DNA of 64,000 bases from Saccharothrix luteola (GCF_020859565.1 NZ_JAJHUO010000018.1:166468-230467); one strand, 5' to 3'. Shown: positions 16,016 to 23,785, numbered from the stretch's first letter. The notes: a model not told the origin generated them from the sequence alone. Translations and numbers: made by a program.

Positions 16016-18048
16016 CACTGCTCCTTCATCTCTTCGGGCACGAAACCGGGCGCCTTCGGGTAGCTCATCGTCAGCACCGAGTGCACGATGAGCCGCTGCT
16101 TGTCGGAGAACCGCGGGTGGCAGGTGGTCAGCGTCATCAGCGCCGCCTGCTGCGCCGCGGGCACCTCGCCCTCGAAGTAGGGCACGGGGTTGATCACCTC
16201 GCCCTGGGTGGGCAGCACGATCGCCTGGCCGACCGCCTTGTCGTACGGCGCGCCCAGCGGCGAGACCTTGGCGCACTTCGGGTCGGACTGCCGCACCGCC
16301 CAGTCCGCCACCTCGCCGGACTTCGGCATCACCCGGTAGACGAACCACTGGGTCTGCGTCTCGACCACGATCGCGTCGCACGAGCTGAGCAGGTCCAGGT
16401 CGTTGAAGGGCGCGCCCTTGCCGACCCGGTGGCCCGCGACGGAGAAGTTGCCCGGGTCGCCCGGCAGCGCGGTGCCCTTGTAGTGGCCGGGCCCGATCTC
16501 CAGGTCCTTGTCGGTGGTGCCCTCGACGATGGAGAACTTGTAGTCCGGGCCGAACACCGGGATGTACATCTTGGCGAACGCCTGGCCGTCCAGCAGCTCG
16601 TACTGGGCCTGGCGCTGCTGGTCGGACTCGACCGTGTTCGCGTTCCACTGGTCGTCCAGCGCCTGGGTGGCGTCGTCCTGCTTGCCGGCCGAGATGAGGT
16701 CGGTGACGTACACCTCGTAGACCACGAAGAGCAGGATGACCAGGCCGGCCGTGATCAGCAGCTCGCCGACGGTGCGGACCGCCTTCCGCGCCGTGCTGTC
16801 GGGCGGCGGGCCCGGCTGGTCGTCCTCGTCGTCGTAGTAGTCCTCGTCCTCGTAGTACTCGTCTTCGTAGTCCTCGTACTCGTCCTCGTAGTCGTCCACG
16901 GGCGCGATGACCTCGGTGGGCGGGTCGACGGGGCGAGGGCGGCGCGGCGGCGCCGGCGGGCGGGCGCCCGGGGGCGGCGGCAGGCTGCCGGAGAACGCGT
17001 TCGTGTAGCGGGTGGCGTCGGCTTCCGGTGGCGCGGGCCGGGGACGCGCCGCACCGGGCGGTGGCGCGGCCCCGCCGAGCCGGGCGGCCACCTCGGAGGG
17101 CGCGGGCCGGATGGACGGGTCGTCGATCGGACGGCGACGGCCCGCGGGCGCTTCGTCGCGCCGGGCGCGGCGGCCGTCGGGCGGCGGGTCGGCTCGGACC
17201 GGCTCGACGTACGTGGTCTCCTCGGCGTGCGTCGGCACGGGCGGCAGGTCGTCTCGGCGGGCCCGGCGACCGGCGGGTGCGACGCGCGGGCCCATCTCGT
17301 CACGGCGGGCACGGCGACCGGTGGCCGGTGGTTCGGCGGGGACCGGCTCGGCGTACGGCGGCTCGGCCTCGTCCCGACGCGCGCGCCGGGCGACGGGTGG
17401 CTCGGCGTAGGGCTCCACCGGCGGCGCGAGGTCATCCCGGAGCGCACGGCGGGCGATCGGCGGCTCGGCGTGCGGCAGCTCGACCGGCGGCACGTCGTCC
17501 CGGCGCGCGCGACGGGCGACCGGGGGTTCGGCCGGCGGCACCTCGTCCCGACGCGCCCGACGGCCGGTGGGCGGCGGCTCGACCGGCGGCGGGACGTCGT
17601 CGCGGCGGGCCCGGCGGCCGGTCGGCGGGGGCTCCGCGGCGTACGGCTCGGCCTGGTACGGCTCGGCCGGCGGAACGTCGTCGCGACGCGCCCGGCGACC
17701 GGTCGGGGGCGGCTCGGTGCGGGGCGGGTAGGACTCCCCCGGACGGCTGAAACCGCCGGCCGGTGTCGCCGGCCGCTCGAGGTCGCCGGAGTGGCCTGCC
17801 GGCCGGTCGAACCCGCCCGGTGGCGTCGGCGGGCGGTCGAACCCACCGGGAGGGGTGACGGGCCGGTTCGGGCCGGCGGGGCGGTCGACACCACCCGGCG
17901 GGGTCGATGGCCTGCTGAAACCGCCTGGCGGCGTGGGTGGGCGGTGGCCGGGGAGCGGCGGTTCGCCGCTGGCGTGGGGCGGCTGTGGCCTGGGTCGCGG
18001 CGGTCGGCCCGGCGGGCCGCCTTGCGGCGGGGGCGGGTCGTAGCTCAC
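16015..18048 (-). CDS. Class E sortase with long repeat-rich cytoplasmic N-terminus
   Basis: 677 residues from GTG 18048, seven bases after GGAGG. The first 430 or so residues are Pro/Arg-rich, including PPGGFDRP repeats and nine copies of an RRARRD-centred motif, then an acidic Asp/Glu/Tyr tract (EDEYEDYEDEYYEDED). A membrane helix (ELLITAGLVILLFVVYEVYV) precedes the sortase domain with catalytic His in VAGHRVG and Cys in TLTTCHPRFSDKQR with the downstream Arg. Class E sortases anchor LAxTG proteins or build surface structures. The family normally has a much shorter N-terminus. Confidence 0.93.
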   Translation of the reverse strand: MSYDPPPPQGGPPGRPPRPRPQPPHASGEPPLPGHRPPTPPGGFSRPSTPPGGVDRPAGPNRPVTPPGGFDRPPTPPGGFDRPAGHSGDLERPATPAGGFSRPGESYPPRTEPPPTGRRARRDDVPPAEPYQAEPYAAEPPPTGRRARRDDVPPPVEPPPTGRRARRDEVPPAEPPVARRARRDDVPPVELPHAEPPIARRALRDDLAPPVEPYAEPPVARRARRDEAEPPYAEPVPAEPPATGRRARRDEMGPRVAPAGRRARRDDLPPVPTHAEETTYVEPVRADPPPDGRRARRDEAPAGRRRPIDDPSIRPAPSEVAARLGGAAPPPGAARPRPAPPEADATRYTNAFSGSLPPPPGARPPAPPRRPRPVDPPTEVIAPVDDYEDEYEDYEDEYYEDEDYYDDEDDQPGPPPDSTARKAVRTVGELLITAGLVILLFVVYEVYVTDLISAGKQDDATQALDDQWNANTVESDQQRQAQYELLDGQAFAKMYIPVFGPDYKFSIVEGTTDKDLEIGPGHYKGTALPGDPGNFSVAGHRVGKGAPFNDLDLLSSCDAIVVETQTQWFVYRVMPKSGEVADWAVRQSDPKCAKVSPLGAPYDKAVGQAIVLPTQGEVINPVPYFEGEVPAAQQAALMTLTTCHPRFSDKQRLIVHSVLTMSYPKAPGFVPEEMKEQ
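17131..17716 (-). repeat. RRARRD repeat block in sortase gene
   Basis: Nine in-frame copies of (G/A)RRA(R/L)RD(D/E) separated by Pro/Glu/Tyr-rich spacers of about 10-25 residues (such as EPPPTG, AEPPVA). Alternating basic cores and acidic/proline spacers form a polyampholyte region on the cytoplasmic side of the sortase. Confidence 0.85.
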
Positions 18049-18109
18049 CGGAAAACCTCCCAAGCCGAACGTTCCAGGACTACACGGTGCTTCAGGGACC
18101 TGCTCGGTT

Positions 18110-18119
18110 ACGTTAACGT
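18110..18119. promoter_or_regulatory. Palindrome in sortase/crgA divergent promoter
   Basis: ACGTTAACGT, a perfect 10-bp palindrome, lies in the 137-bp gap between the divergent sortase and crgA genes. It may be an operator or promoter element; nothing else identifies the factor. Confidence 0.3.
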
Positions 18120-18185
18120 GTTCATCCAGCAGTGGACGTGAACTCGCGCCACTGGAGGCCTATCCACCCGTCAGGCGAGGACAGC

Positions 18186-18452
18186 ATGCCCAAGTCCAAG
18201 GTCCGCAAGAAGGCCGTCTACACGGCGCCTGCCGATCGCCGCACCCCGGTGAAGGTCAAGGCAGCGGGGCCGTCGCACCCCGTCTACGTCGCCGTGATGC
18301 TCGGCATGATGCTGTTGGGGCTGGCGTGGCTGGTGGTCAACTACATCGCGGGCGAGAAGGTCCCGGTGATGATGGACCTCGGGTCCTGGAACTTCGGCAT
18401 CGGATTCGCCCTGATGATCGTCGGCTTGCTGATGACCATGAAATGGCGCTGA
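18186..18452 (+). CDS. crgA: Cell division protein CrgA
   Basis: 88 residues beginning MPKSKVRKKAVYTAP, with two membrane helices (VYVAVMLGMMLLGLAWLVVNYI and FGIGFALMIVGLLMTM) and a GEKVP loop between. CrgA recruits or stabilises FtsI, FtsQ and wall synthases at the septum in actinobacteria. GAGG lies five bases before the ATG at 18186; an upstream in-frame ATG at 18132 has no such site. The location beside the pknB cluster matches mycobacteria and streptomycetes. Confidence 0.97.
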   Translation: MPKSKVRKKAVYTAPADRRTPVKVKAAGPSHPVYVAVMLGMMLLGLAWLVVNYIAGEKVPVMMDLGSWNFGIGFALMIVGLLMTMKWR

Positions 18453-18475
18453 CCACGCGCTACGCCAAGTGGCCG

Positions 18476-18506
18476 ACGGCCCGGACGTGCTCCACGTCCG
18501 GGCCGT
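18476..18506 (+). terminator. crgA terminator hairpin
   Basis: ACGGCCCGGACGTG (18476-18489) and CACGTCCGGGCCGT (18493-18506) form a 14-bp perfect stem with a three-base loop, 23 bases after crgA. No clear T-run. Confidence 0.85.
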
Positions 18507-18590
18507 TCCGCGTTCCCCCGTCGTTCACCCGGTTCACCTGACGGTCACCGAAGCACACGGCTGTAAGTCATCCCCAATGGGGACAACTCC

Positions 18591-18648
18591 TGTGGACAAC
18601 TTTGCGCCAATTTGCACAAGCCCCGGTCGGAGGCCCTAGTTGTCCACA
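18591..18648. promoter_or_regulatory. Two inverted DnaA boxes upstream of PH-domain gene
   Basis: TGTGGACAA (18591-18599, minus-strand box) and TTGTCCACA (18640-18648, plus-strand box) are perfect copies of the high-GC actinobacterial DnaA box, 40 bases apart in opposite orientation, immediately upstream of the gene starting at 18669 and about 15 kb from oriC. A degenerate GGGGACAAC precedes them at about 18580. Confidence 0.7.
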
Positions 18649-18668
18649 AGTGCGGCAGACTCGGAAGC

Positions 18669-19082
18669 GTGAACCCACCGCGCACCTGGTCGCCCCAACC
18701 CGGCCTCGTCGGCCTCGCCTGGGGCCTGGCCGCCGTGTTCCTGCTGGTCACGATCCTCAGTTCGGACCCCGTGAGCCGGGTCTTCCTGGGCCTCGCCACG
18801 CTCGTGCAGCTCGCGCTGGGCGCTTACGGCACCCTGGTGCGCCCCAGGCTGCTGGTGGACGACTCAGGGCTCACCGTGCGCACCCTGAGCGGCGCGCGGC
18901 AGCTGCCCTGGCACGAGGTGAAGGTGCGCCTGGCCCGCACCCGCCGGCTCGGCCGCGAGACGGCCACGCTGGAGCTGGACTGGCACCGCGGCGAGGACGA
19001 GCGGCTGTACGTCTTCACCCCGCTGGACCTCGGCACGGACCCGCGCGACGTGGCGGACGTCCTGCACGCCCTGCGCCCGTGA
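18669..19082 (+). CDS. PH-domain membrane protein (Rv0010c-like)
   Basis: 137 residues from GTG 18669 (VNPPRTWSPQPGLVG). Two hydrophobic segments (LVGLAWGLAAVFLLVTIL, SRVFLGLATLVQLALGAYG) are followed by a bacterial PH domain (LLVDDSGLTVRTL, LPWHEVKVRLARTRR, YVFTPLDLG). The family (bPH6-type) has no defined function and occurs near crgA in mycobacteria. GGAAG precedes the start. It is preceded by two DnaA boxes, which could make it DnaA-responsive. Confidence 0.8.
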   Translation: MNPPRTWSPQPGLVGLAWGLAAVFLLVTILSSDPVSRVFLGLATLVQLALGAYGTLVRPRLLVDDSGLTVRTLSGARQLPWHEVKVRLARTRRLGRETATLELDWHRGEDERLYVFTPLDLGTDPRDVADVLHALRP

Positions 19083-19089
19083 CGGGCCG

Positions 19090-19809
19090 CTAGAGGTCGA
19101 CGACCAGGCCCGGCACGGCGACGTCGGCCGGGTGACCGGCCGCTTCCAGGTGCTCCGCCGGGTCGACGCCCGGCCACAGGTGCGCCAGCACCAGCCTGCC
19201 GACACCGGCCCGGTGCGCGTTCGCGCCCGCCTGCTCGGCCGTCGACAGGTACGGCGCGTTGTCCGCCGGCAGCACGTGCCGGGCGAACGTCGCCTCGGCC
19301 ACGAACACGTCCGCGTCCCGCGCGAGGTCGACCAGCGCCGGGCTCGGCCCGGTGTCACCCGTGTAGGCGATCACCCGTCCACCGGCCGTGAGCCGCAGAC
19401 CCGCGTTCGGCACGAAGTGGGGCAGGTCCCACGCGTCCACCCGGAACGGCCCCACCTCGAACGACCGCTCGACCGCGTGCACCGAGCACGCGTGCCCCAA
19501 GGGCACCTGGTCCAGCGCCAGCACGCGGTCCAGCGCACCCTCCGGCGCGTGGACCGGCAGCACCGGAGCCGAAGGCCCGAGCGCGCGGGCCCGAAGCAAC
19601 GGGTTGAGGTCGGCGCAGTGGTCGGGGTGCCCGTGGCTGACCAGCACGGCGTCCACCGCCGCCGGGGGCAGCAGCGCCTGCAACGCCGGGAACGTCGCGT
19701 AACCCGGGTCCACCAGGAGCGTGAACCCGTCGTGCTCCATCAGGTAACCGCTGCACGGCTGCGCGGCCGTCGGCCACGCGCCGACGCCGCCCAGGACGGT
19801 CAGCCGCAC
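19090..19809 (-). CDS. MBL-fold metallohydrolase
   Basis: 239 residues from GTG 19809. Metallo-beta-lactamase signature SHGHPDHCADLNPL near residue 59, further ligands in DLPHFVPN, YTGDTGPS and LAHLWPG. It resembles ribonuclease Z/cyclic nucleotide phosphodiesterase-like hydrolases of actinobacteria. It starts two bases after the rhomboid gene stop, so ppiA, rhomboid and this gene form one leftward operon. The substrate is unknown. Confidence 0.85.
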   Translation of the reverse strand: MRLTVLGGVGAWPTAAQPCSGYLMEHDGFTLLVDPGYATFPALQALLPPAAVDAVLVSHGHPDHCADLNPLLRARALGPSAPVLPVHAPEGALDRVLALDQVPLGHACSVHAVERSFEVGPFRVDAWDLPHFVPNAGLRLTAGGRVIAYTGDTGPSPALVDLARDADVFVAEATFARHVLPADNAPYLSTAEQAGANAHRAGVGRLVLAHLWPGVDPAEHLEAAGHPADVAVPGLVVDL

Positions 19810-19811
19810 CG

Positions 19812-20696
19812 TCAGACCAGCTGCGCGGTCCGCACGACCGCCAGCACCACCAGCAGCACGACCGCGGCGGACACCGCCGCCAGCTGCCAGTTGTTCCGCT
19901 TCGCGGCCGGCGCGTAGACCAGCCCGGCCGTCAGCGCCGCGCCGATCACCAGGCCGCCGATGTGCCCGAGCAGGGAGATGCCCGGCAGGGTGAAGCTGAG
20001 CACGACGTTCAAGCCGATCACGCCGAGCGCCGGGCCGGGGTTGAGCTTGAGCCGCAGCACGGCCACCAGCATCGCGCCCATCAGGCCGTACACCGCGCCG
20101 GACGCGCCGGCCACCACCGTGTCGATCCCGCCGAACAGGTACACCGCGAGCCCGCCGCCGAGCAGCGACACCCCGTACACCGCGGAGAACCGCAGCTTGC
20201 CGAACACGGGTTCCAGGTCACGGCCGAGCACGTACAGCGCGATCATGTTCAACGCCAGGTGCAAGGGCCCGAAGTGCAGGAACCCCGACGTCACCAGCCG
20301 CCACCACTCGCCGTCCAGGGCGACCGACGGCGTGTACATCACGAGGTCGAGGAACAGCGCCGACCGCTGGTTGGCCGCCACGCTGCCCGCCTGGGCCGCC
20401 GTGACCGCGAAGAGCAGCACGTTCACCGCGATCAGCACCGGTGTGACCACCATGCGCCGGGAGTACTCCGCGCCGACGAACGTGCGCGGCCGGCGCACCG
20501 TGGCCCGGCCCTCGTTCACGCAGTCGACGCACTGGTGGCCGACGGACGCCTCGCGCAGGCACTCCGGGCACGCCGGCCGGTCGCAGCGGACGCACCGCAG
20601 CCCGGTGGCCCGGTCGGGGTGGCGCACGCAGACCGGCAGGTCTGGCCGCGCCCCGATCGGCTCACCGGGCGGCGGGGAGATCGGCGAGTCGGCCAC
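19812..20696 (-). CDS. Rhomboid family intramembrane serine protease
   Basis: 294 residues. A cytoplasmic N-terminus contains a B-box-like zinc finger (CVRHPDRATGLRCVRCDRP, then CPECLREASVGHQCVDC). Six to seven membrane helices follow with catalytic Ser in GASGAVYGLMGA and His in LLGHIGGLVIG, and LHLALNMIALYVLG on an early helix. It would cleave membrane substrates within the bilayer. GTG start at 20696 directly follows the ppiA stop with no gap. Confidence 0.95.
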   Translation of the reverse strand: MADSPISPPPGEPIGARPDLPVCVRHPDRATGLRCVRCDRPACPECLREASVGHQCVDCVNEGRATVRRPRTFVGAEYSRRMVVTPVLIAVNVLLFAVTAAQAGSVAANQRSALFLDLVMYTPSVALDGEWWRLVTSGFLHFGPLHLALNMIALYVLGRDLEPVFGKLRFSAVYGVSLLGGGLAVYLFGGIDTVVAGASGAVYGLMGAMLVAVLRLKLNPGPALGVIGLNVVLSFTLPGISLLGHIGGLVIGAALTAGLVYAPAAKRNNWQLAAVSAAVVLLVVLAVVRTAQLV

Positions 20697-21254
20697 TCAG
20701 GCCCGCTCCACCGAGACCTTCTCGATCACCACGTCGGTGACCGGGCGGTCGCCGGCGCCGGTGGGTGCGGCGCCGATCGCGTCCACCACGTTGCGCGAGT
20801 CCTGGTCGGCGACCTCGCCGAAGATCGTGTGCTTGAAGTTCAGCCAGGTGGTCGGCGCGACCGTGATGAAGAACTGCGAGCCGTTGCTGTTGGGCCCGGC
20901 GTTGGCCATCGCCAGCAGGTAGGGCTTGTTGAACTGCAGCTCCGGGTGGAACTCGTCGGCGAACTTGTAGCCGGGGCCGCCGCGTCCGGTGCCCGTCGGG
21001 TCACCGCCCTGGAGCATGAAGCCCGCGATCACCCGGTGGAAGATCGACCCGTCGTAGAACGGGCCGGACGTCTCGCCCTTCGCGTTGGGGTCGGAGTAGC
21101 TCTTCGTGCCCTCGGCCAGGCCGACGAAGTTGGCCACCGTCTTGGGGGCTTGGTCGGGGAAGAGGTTGACGCGGATGTCGCCCTGCGAGGTGTGCAGGGT
21201 CGCCGTCAGCTTGGTCCCCACGAACGATTCGTTGCTGTCTGCCACGCCACCCAT
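20697..21254 (-). CDS. ppiA: Peptidyl-prolyl cis-trans isomerase, cyclophilin type
   Basis: 185 residues. Cyclophilin motifs FHRVIAGFMLQGGDP, PGYKFADEFHPEL, LLAMANAGPNSNGSQFFIT and LNFKHTIFGEV. No signal peptide, so cytoplasmic, as for M. tuberculosis PpiA (Rv0009). The start could be ATG 21254 or the nearby GTG (VADSNES); neither has a strong ribosome binding site. First gene of the ppiA-rhomboid-metallohydrolase unit. Confidence 0.95.
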   Translation of the reverse strand: MGGVADSNESFVGTKLTATLHTSQGDIRVNLFPDQAPKTVANFVGLAEGTKSYSDPNAKGETSGPFYDGSIFHRVIAGFMLQGGDPTGTGRGGPGYKFADEFHPELQFNKPYLLAMANAGPNSNGSQFFITVAPTTWLNFKHTIFGEVADQDSRNVVDAIGAAPTGAGDRPVTDVVIEKVSVERA

Positions 21255-21293
21255 CGTGCCATCAAGGGGCGGGGTGGTTGGGAAAGGGGCACG

Positions 21294-21947
21294 ATGGGTA
21301 TTGCCTGGAACGTGACTGACCGACAGCTTCTGGAGCGCGATATGGATGAGGTAGACGCCATGACCCGGGCCGGGGAGTCGGTCGGCAAGGCGGTGCGGAC
21401 TGTTCGCCGCAACGCCGTCCGCGCTGGTCACGTCGGCGCGGACGCGGCTGTTCAGCTCGCGCAGCGCGCCGAGGGCAAGCTCGCCGAGCGCGGCGTGACC
21501 AAGGACTACGTCCGCGGTGTCGTCGCCGACAAGGCGGGCGTGCTGGTGGAGAAGGCCGAGGCGTACGAGAAGTCCACCAGGCGCGGTCGCAAGCAGCTCG
21601 CGAAGAGGGCCAAGGGCGTCCGCAAGGACGTCGCGAAGGCCGCCGAGCGGGCGCGCAAGGAGGCCAAGGTGCGCGCGAAGGACGTGCGCAAGGCCGCGAA
21701 GCAGGCGCGCAAGGAGATGGCAGCGGCCAAGCACCCCAAGGGCCGCCGCTGGCCGTGGGTGCTCGGCGTGTTCGCCGCCGCCGCGGTGGCGGGGTACCTC
21801 GCGCTGACCAAGCGGCCTCAGGAGGTGCACCTGGAGGAGGACGACGTGGAGATCACGTCCGAGCCCACCACGGCCGGCGCCGCCGAGACCGTTCGCCCGC
21901 ACGCGGCCCGCAACGGCCAGGTCTCCGACCAGCACAGCCGCAGCTGA
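21294..21947 (+). CDS. Lys/Ala/Arg-rich protein with C-terminal membrane helix
   Basis: 217 residues from ATG 21294 preceded by AAGGGG. After an N-terminal MGIAWNVTDRQLLERD segment, residues about 80-145 are a long, highly basic helix (repeats such as KRAKGVRKDVAKAAERARKEAK) resembling histone-like KA-rich tails. One membrane helix (WPWVLGVFAAAAVAGYLAL) follows and then a short acidic tail (LEEDDVEI). I do not recognise a characterised family. The basic coil could bind nucleic acid or anionic lipid near the membrane; this is inference. Confidence 0.75.
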   Translation: MGIAWNVTDRQLLERDMDEVDAMTRAGESVGKAVRTVRRNAVRAGHVGADAAVQLAQRAEGKLAERGVTKDYVRGVVADKAGVLVEKAEAYEKSTRRGRKQLAKRAKGVRKDVAKAAERARKEAKVRAKDVRKAAKQARKEMAAAKHPKGRRWPWVLGVFAAAAVAGYLALTKRPQEVHLEEDDVEITSEPTTAGAAETVRPHAARNGQVSDQHSRS

Positions 21948-21959
21948 CCGGAAGAAGAG

Positions 21960-21994
21960 CTTCGCGCCCGCCCCGCCAGGGGACGGGCGCGAAG
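21960..21994. terminator. Hairpin between convergent genes
   Basis: CTTCGCGCCCG (21960-21970) pairs with CGGGCGCGAAG (21984-21994), loop 13 bases, in the short gap between the KA-rich protein and the convergent lipoprotein gene. Confidence 0.8.
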
Positions 21995-22004
21995 TCGTGC
22001 GCGC

Positions 22005-22556
22005 TCACAGGCCGAGGTTGCCGACCACGGTCTCGGCGATCCGGCGAGTCTTGATCGTCTGCTTCTGGTTGCTGGTCACGACCACCGCGTTGCCGCCCTT
22101 GGCCACCGCGTACACCGCGCCCGTCGCGGTGGTCAGCGAGCCGCCGTTCCACCCCGCGGGAACCGTCGCCGGGCTCGAGTCGGCGACCGGCGCGGCCCGG
22201 TCGACCACCGCCTTCGCCGTCTCCGGCTCACCCCGGAACACCCAGACGGACAACTGCACGTCCGTGGCGTTGGCGTAGAAGAAGCAGGCCGGGTCGGGCT
22301 GGCCTGCGGACAGCCGAACCTTCCGCACCAGCTGCCCGTTCGCCTCCTGCACGACCGAAGAGGCCAGGTAGGGGCACTGGCCCTCGGCTGCGGGCTCCGG
22401 CGCGGGCGGCGGACCGGCGGGCGTGGTCGTCGTCTTCGCCACTGCGCTGGTGGTCGTCCCGGCGGCGGGGACCGGGGTCGGGTCGGCGGTCGCGCAGGCG
22501 GTCAGCGCGCCGAGGACCAGCAGGGAGGGCAGGGCGGTGAGCAGCACTCGGTTCAT
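22005..22556 (-). CDS. Lipoprotein, DUF2020-like
   Basis: 183 residues from ATG 22556. The N-terminus (MNRVLLTALPSLLVLGALTAC) is a lipoprotein signal peptide with lipobox L-T-A-C. A Thr/Pro/Ala-rich linker leads to a domain starting CPYLASSVVQEANGQ with a second Cys in PACFFYANATDVQL. It resembles the DUF2020 family of actinobacterial lipoproteins, an assignment from memory. Outer face of the membrane is the expected location; function unknown. Confidence 0.75.
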   Translation of the reverse strand: MNRVLLTALPSLLVLGALTACATADPTPVPAAGTTTSAVAKTTTTPAGPPPAPEPAAEGQCPYLASSVVQEANGQLVRKVRLSAGQPDPACFFYANATDVQLSVWVFRGEPETAKAVVDRAAPVADSSPATVPAGWNGGSLTTATGAVYAVAKGGNAVVVTSNQKQTIKTRRIAETVVGNLGL

Positions 22557-22682
22557 AGGGCAGCCAGTCAATCAGATGGCGGACAGCGAATCGACAACGT
22601 GACCACCTAGGCACACAAGGTAAACCACATTACGGTGTCCTTACCCTGCCGGCCGCCCCTGCAATGTGAGGACTCAGTCAAG

Positions 22683-23099
22683 ATGAACATCTTTGACCGC
22701 GGTCGAGACCACGCCATCGCCGTGTTCCGGATTGTCGTCGGTGTGCTGTTCATGTGCCACGGCGCGCAGAAGCTGTTCGGCGTGCTGGGCTCCAAGGGTG
22801 CCGTGTCGATCACCGACTGGCCGTCCGGCCCGGCCGGCCTGATCGAGTTCGTCGGTGGCGCGTTGATCGTCATCGGCCTCGGCACCCGGATCGCCGCGCT
22901 GATCTCATCCGGTGCGATGGCCTACGCGTACTTCGTCGTCCACCAGCACGCCGGGCTCCTGCCCATCCAGAACAAGGGCGAGCTGGCCGCCGTGTACGCG
23001 TGGGTGTTCCTGCTGTTGGCGTTCACCGGTCCCGGCGCTTGGGCCGTGGACAAGGTGATCTCCGCACGGAAGCAGGAACAGGCGCTCGTCAACGCATAG
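22683..23099 (+). CDS. DoxX family membrane protein
   Basis: 138 residues with four membrane helices (IAVFRIVVGVLFMCHGAQK, LIEFVGGALIVIGLG, AALISSGAMAYAYFVV, AAVYAWVFLLLAFTGPGAW) and the family's HGAQKLFG motif after helix one. DoxX proteins are quinol/thiosulfate-linked or redox stress proteins, with function undefined in most members. ATG 22683 is preferred over the upstream in-frame start at 22635, whose extension is unconserved in character. Confidence 0.88.
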   Translation: MNIFDRGRDHAIAVFRIVVGVLFMCHGAQKLFGVLGSKGAVSITDWPSGPAGLIEFVGGALIVIGLGTRIAALISSGAMAYAYFVVHQHAGLLPIQNKGELAAVYAWVFLLLAFTGPGAWAVDKVISARKQEQALVNA

Positions 23100-23112
23100 C
23101 AGCGGGCAAGAC

Positions 23113-23149
23113 GAGGGCCCGCACCCAGCGGCATTGGGTGCGGGCCCTC
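23113..23149 (+). terminator. Terminator of doxX-like gene
   Basis: A 15-bp perfect stem (GAGGGCCCGCACCCA 23113-23127; TGGGTGCGGGCCCTC 23135-23149) with a seven-base loop, 14 bases after the stop. Confidence 0.92.
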
Positions 23150-23309
23150 ACTTGTCGACTTACCGCGAAAGCCACCGCCGGACAGCCCTCACGCAGGGGA
23201 TGACCCGGCGGTTACACCCCAGTAAACACCAAACGCGAAACTTTCGCGCCCCCACCAACCCGACAAACCGGACTTTTACCCACTCAAAGGGAACCTGCGC
23301 GCCAAGCGA

Positions 23310-23398
23310 TCTTCGCGGGGTCCGGGGCCTGCGGCCTCGAAGGGGGTCCCGGGGGCGAAGCCTCCCGGGCGGGGCGTGGGGGTCGCACCCCCACAAAC
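23310..23398. repeat. GC-rich nested-hairpin (REP-like) element
   Basis: Within the gene-free stretch 23150-23451 lies a dense run of palindromes: GGGGCC-TGC-GGCCTC, CCCGGGGGC-GAA-GCCTCCCGGG, and the perfect GTGGGGGT-CGC-ACCCCCAC at 23376-23394. This composite resembles dispersed extragenic palindromes found in related actinobacteria. The remainder of the gap shows no gene. Confidence 0.5.
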
Positions 23399-23451
23399 AC
23401 GACGAGCGAGGCGGCCGACGCTTTCCGTCGACACACCTCGCCCAGAGCGAG

Positions 23452-23524
23452 TGGAGACGAGGGGAATCGAACCCCTAACCCCCGCCTTGCAAAGGCGGTG
23501 CTCTGCCAATTGAGCTACGTCCCC
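23452..23524 (-). tRNA. tRNA-Ala (TGC)
   Basis: 73 bases, minus strand. Acceptor GGGGACG/CGTCTCC with one G-T pair, D-arm AGCTCAATTGGCAGAGC, anticodon stem CCGCC/GGCGG with loop TTTGCAA (anticodon TGC), T-arm GGGGTTCGATTCCCC. CCA is not encoded. It pairs with tRNA-Ile upstream as in the mycobacterial ileT-alaT unit near gyrA. Confidence 0.96.
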
Positions 23525-23556
23525 TCGCGGGGCGGCAGACTTACCGCCCTCGCGGG

Positions 23557-23676
23557 TCAGTCGGTGGGAGCGGTGGCCTCGCGCCACAGGTCCGCGTCGG
23601 CCTTGGCCGAGCGGCTGCGCTTGACGAAGAACAGAACCGCACCGGCGACCGCGACAAGTGCGATGATCTTCTTCAC
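23557..23676 (-). CDS. DLW-39 family small membrane protein
   Basis: 39 residues from GTG 23676, with GAGGGG about seven bases upstream. It opens with a hydrophobic helix (VKKIIALVAVAGAVLFFVK), then a basic-to-acidic tail containing ADADLW. This matches the actinobacterial DLW-39 family, named for its DLW motif and length of 39, which lies between tRNA-Ile and tRNA-Ala near gyrA. Function is unknown. It is too short for ordinary gene callers and would be missed without the family. Confidence 0.88.
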   Translation of the reverse strand: MKKIIALVAVAGAVLFFVKRSRSAKADADLWREATAPTD

Positions 23677-23711
23677 GGCGATTCCCCTCTGCAACACCTG
23701 TGAACTTCCGG

Positions 23712-23785
23712 TGGGCCTAGGAGGACTCGAACCTCCGACCTCTTCGTTATCAGCGAAGCGCTCTAACCGTCTGAGCTATAGGCCC
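23712..23785 (-). tRNA. tRNA-Ile (GAT)
   Basis: 74 bases, minus strand. Acceptor GGGCCTA/TAGGCCC, D-arm AGCTCAGACGGTTAGAGC, anticodon stem CTTCG/CGAAG with loop CTGATAA (anticodon GAT), T-arm GGAGGTTCGAGTCCTCC. CCA is not encoded. Confidence 0.96.

Noticed and set aside
16820..16900. TCGTAGTC/TCGTACTC short repeats as a regulatory array
   Set aside because: They are the codons of the Asp/Glu/Tyr acidic tract of the sortase N-terminus.
16081..18141. A 686-codon plus-strand frame opposite the sortase gene
   Set aside because: Created by the repetitive complement of the sortase N-terminus; the sortase frame has catalytic motifs and a good ribosome binding site.
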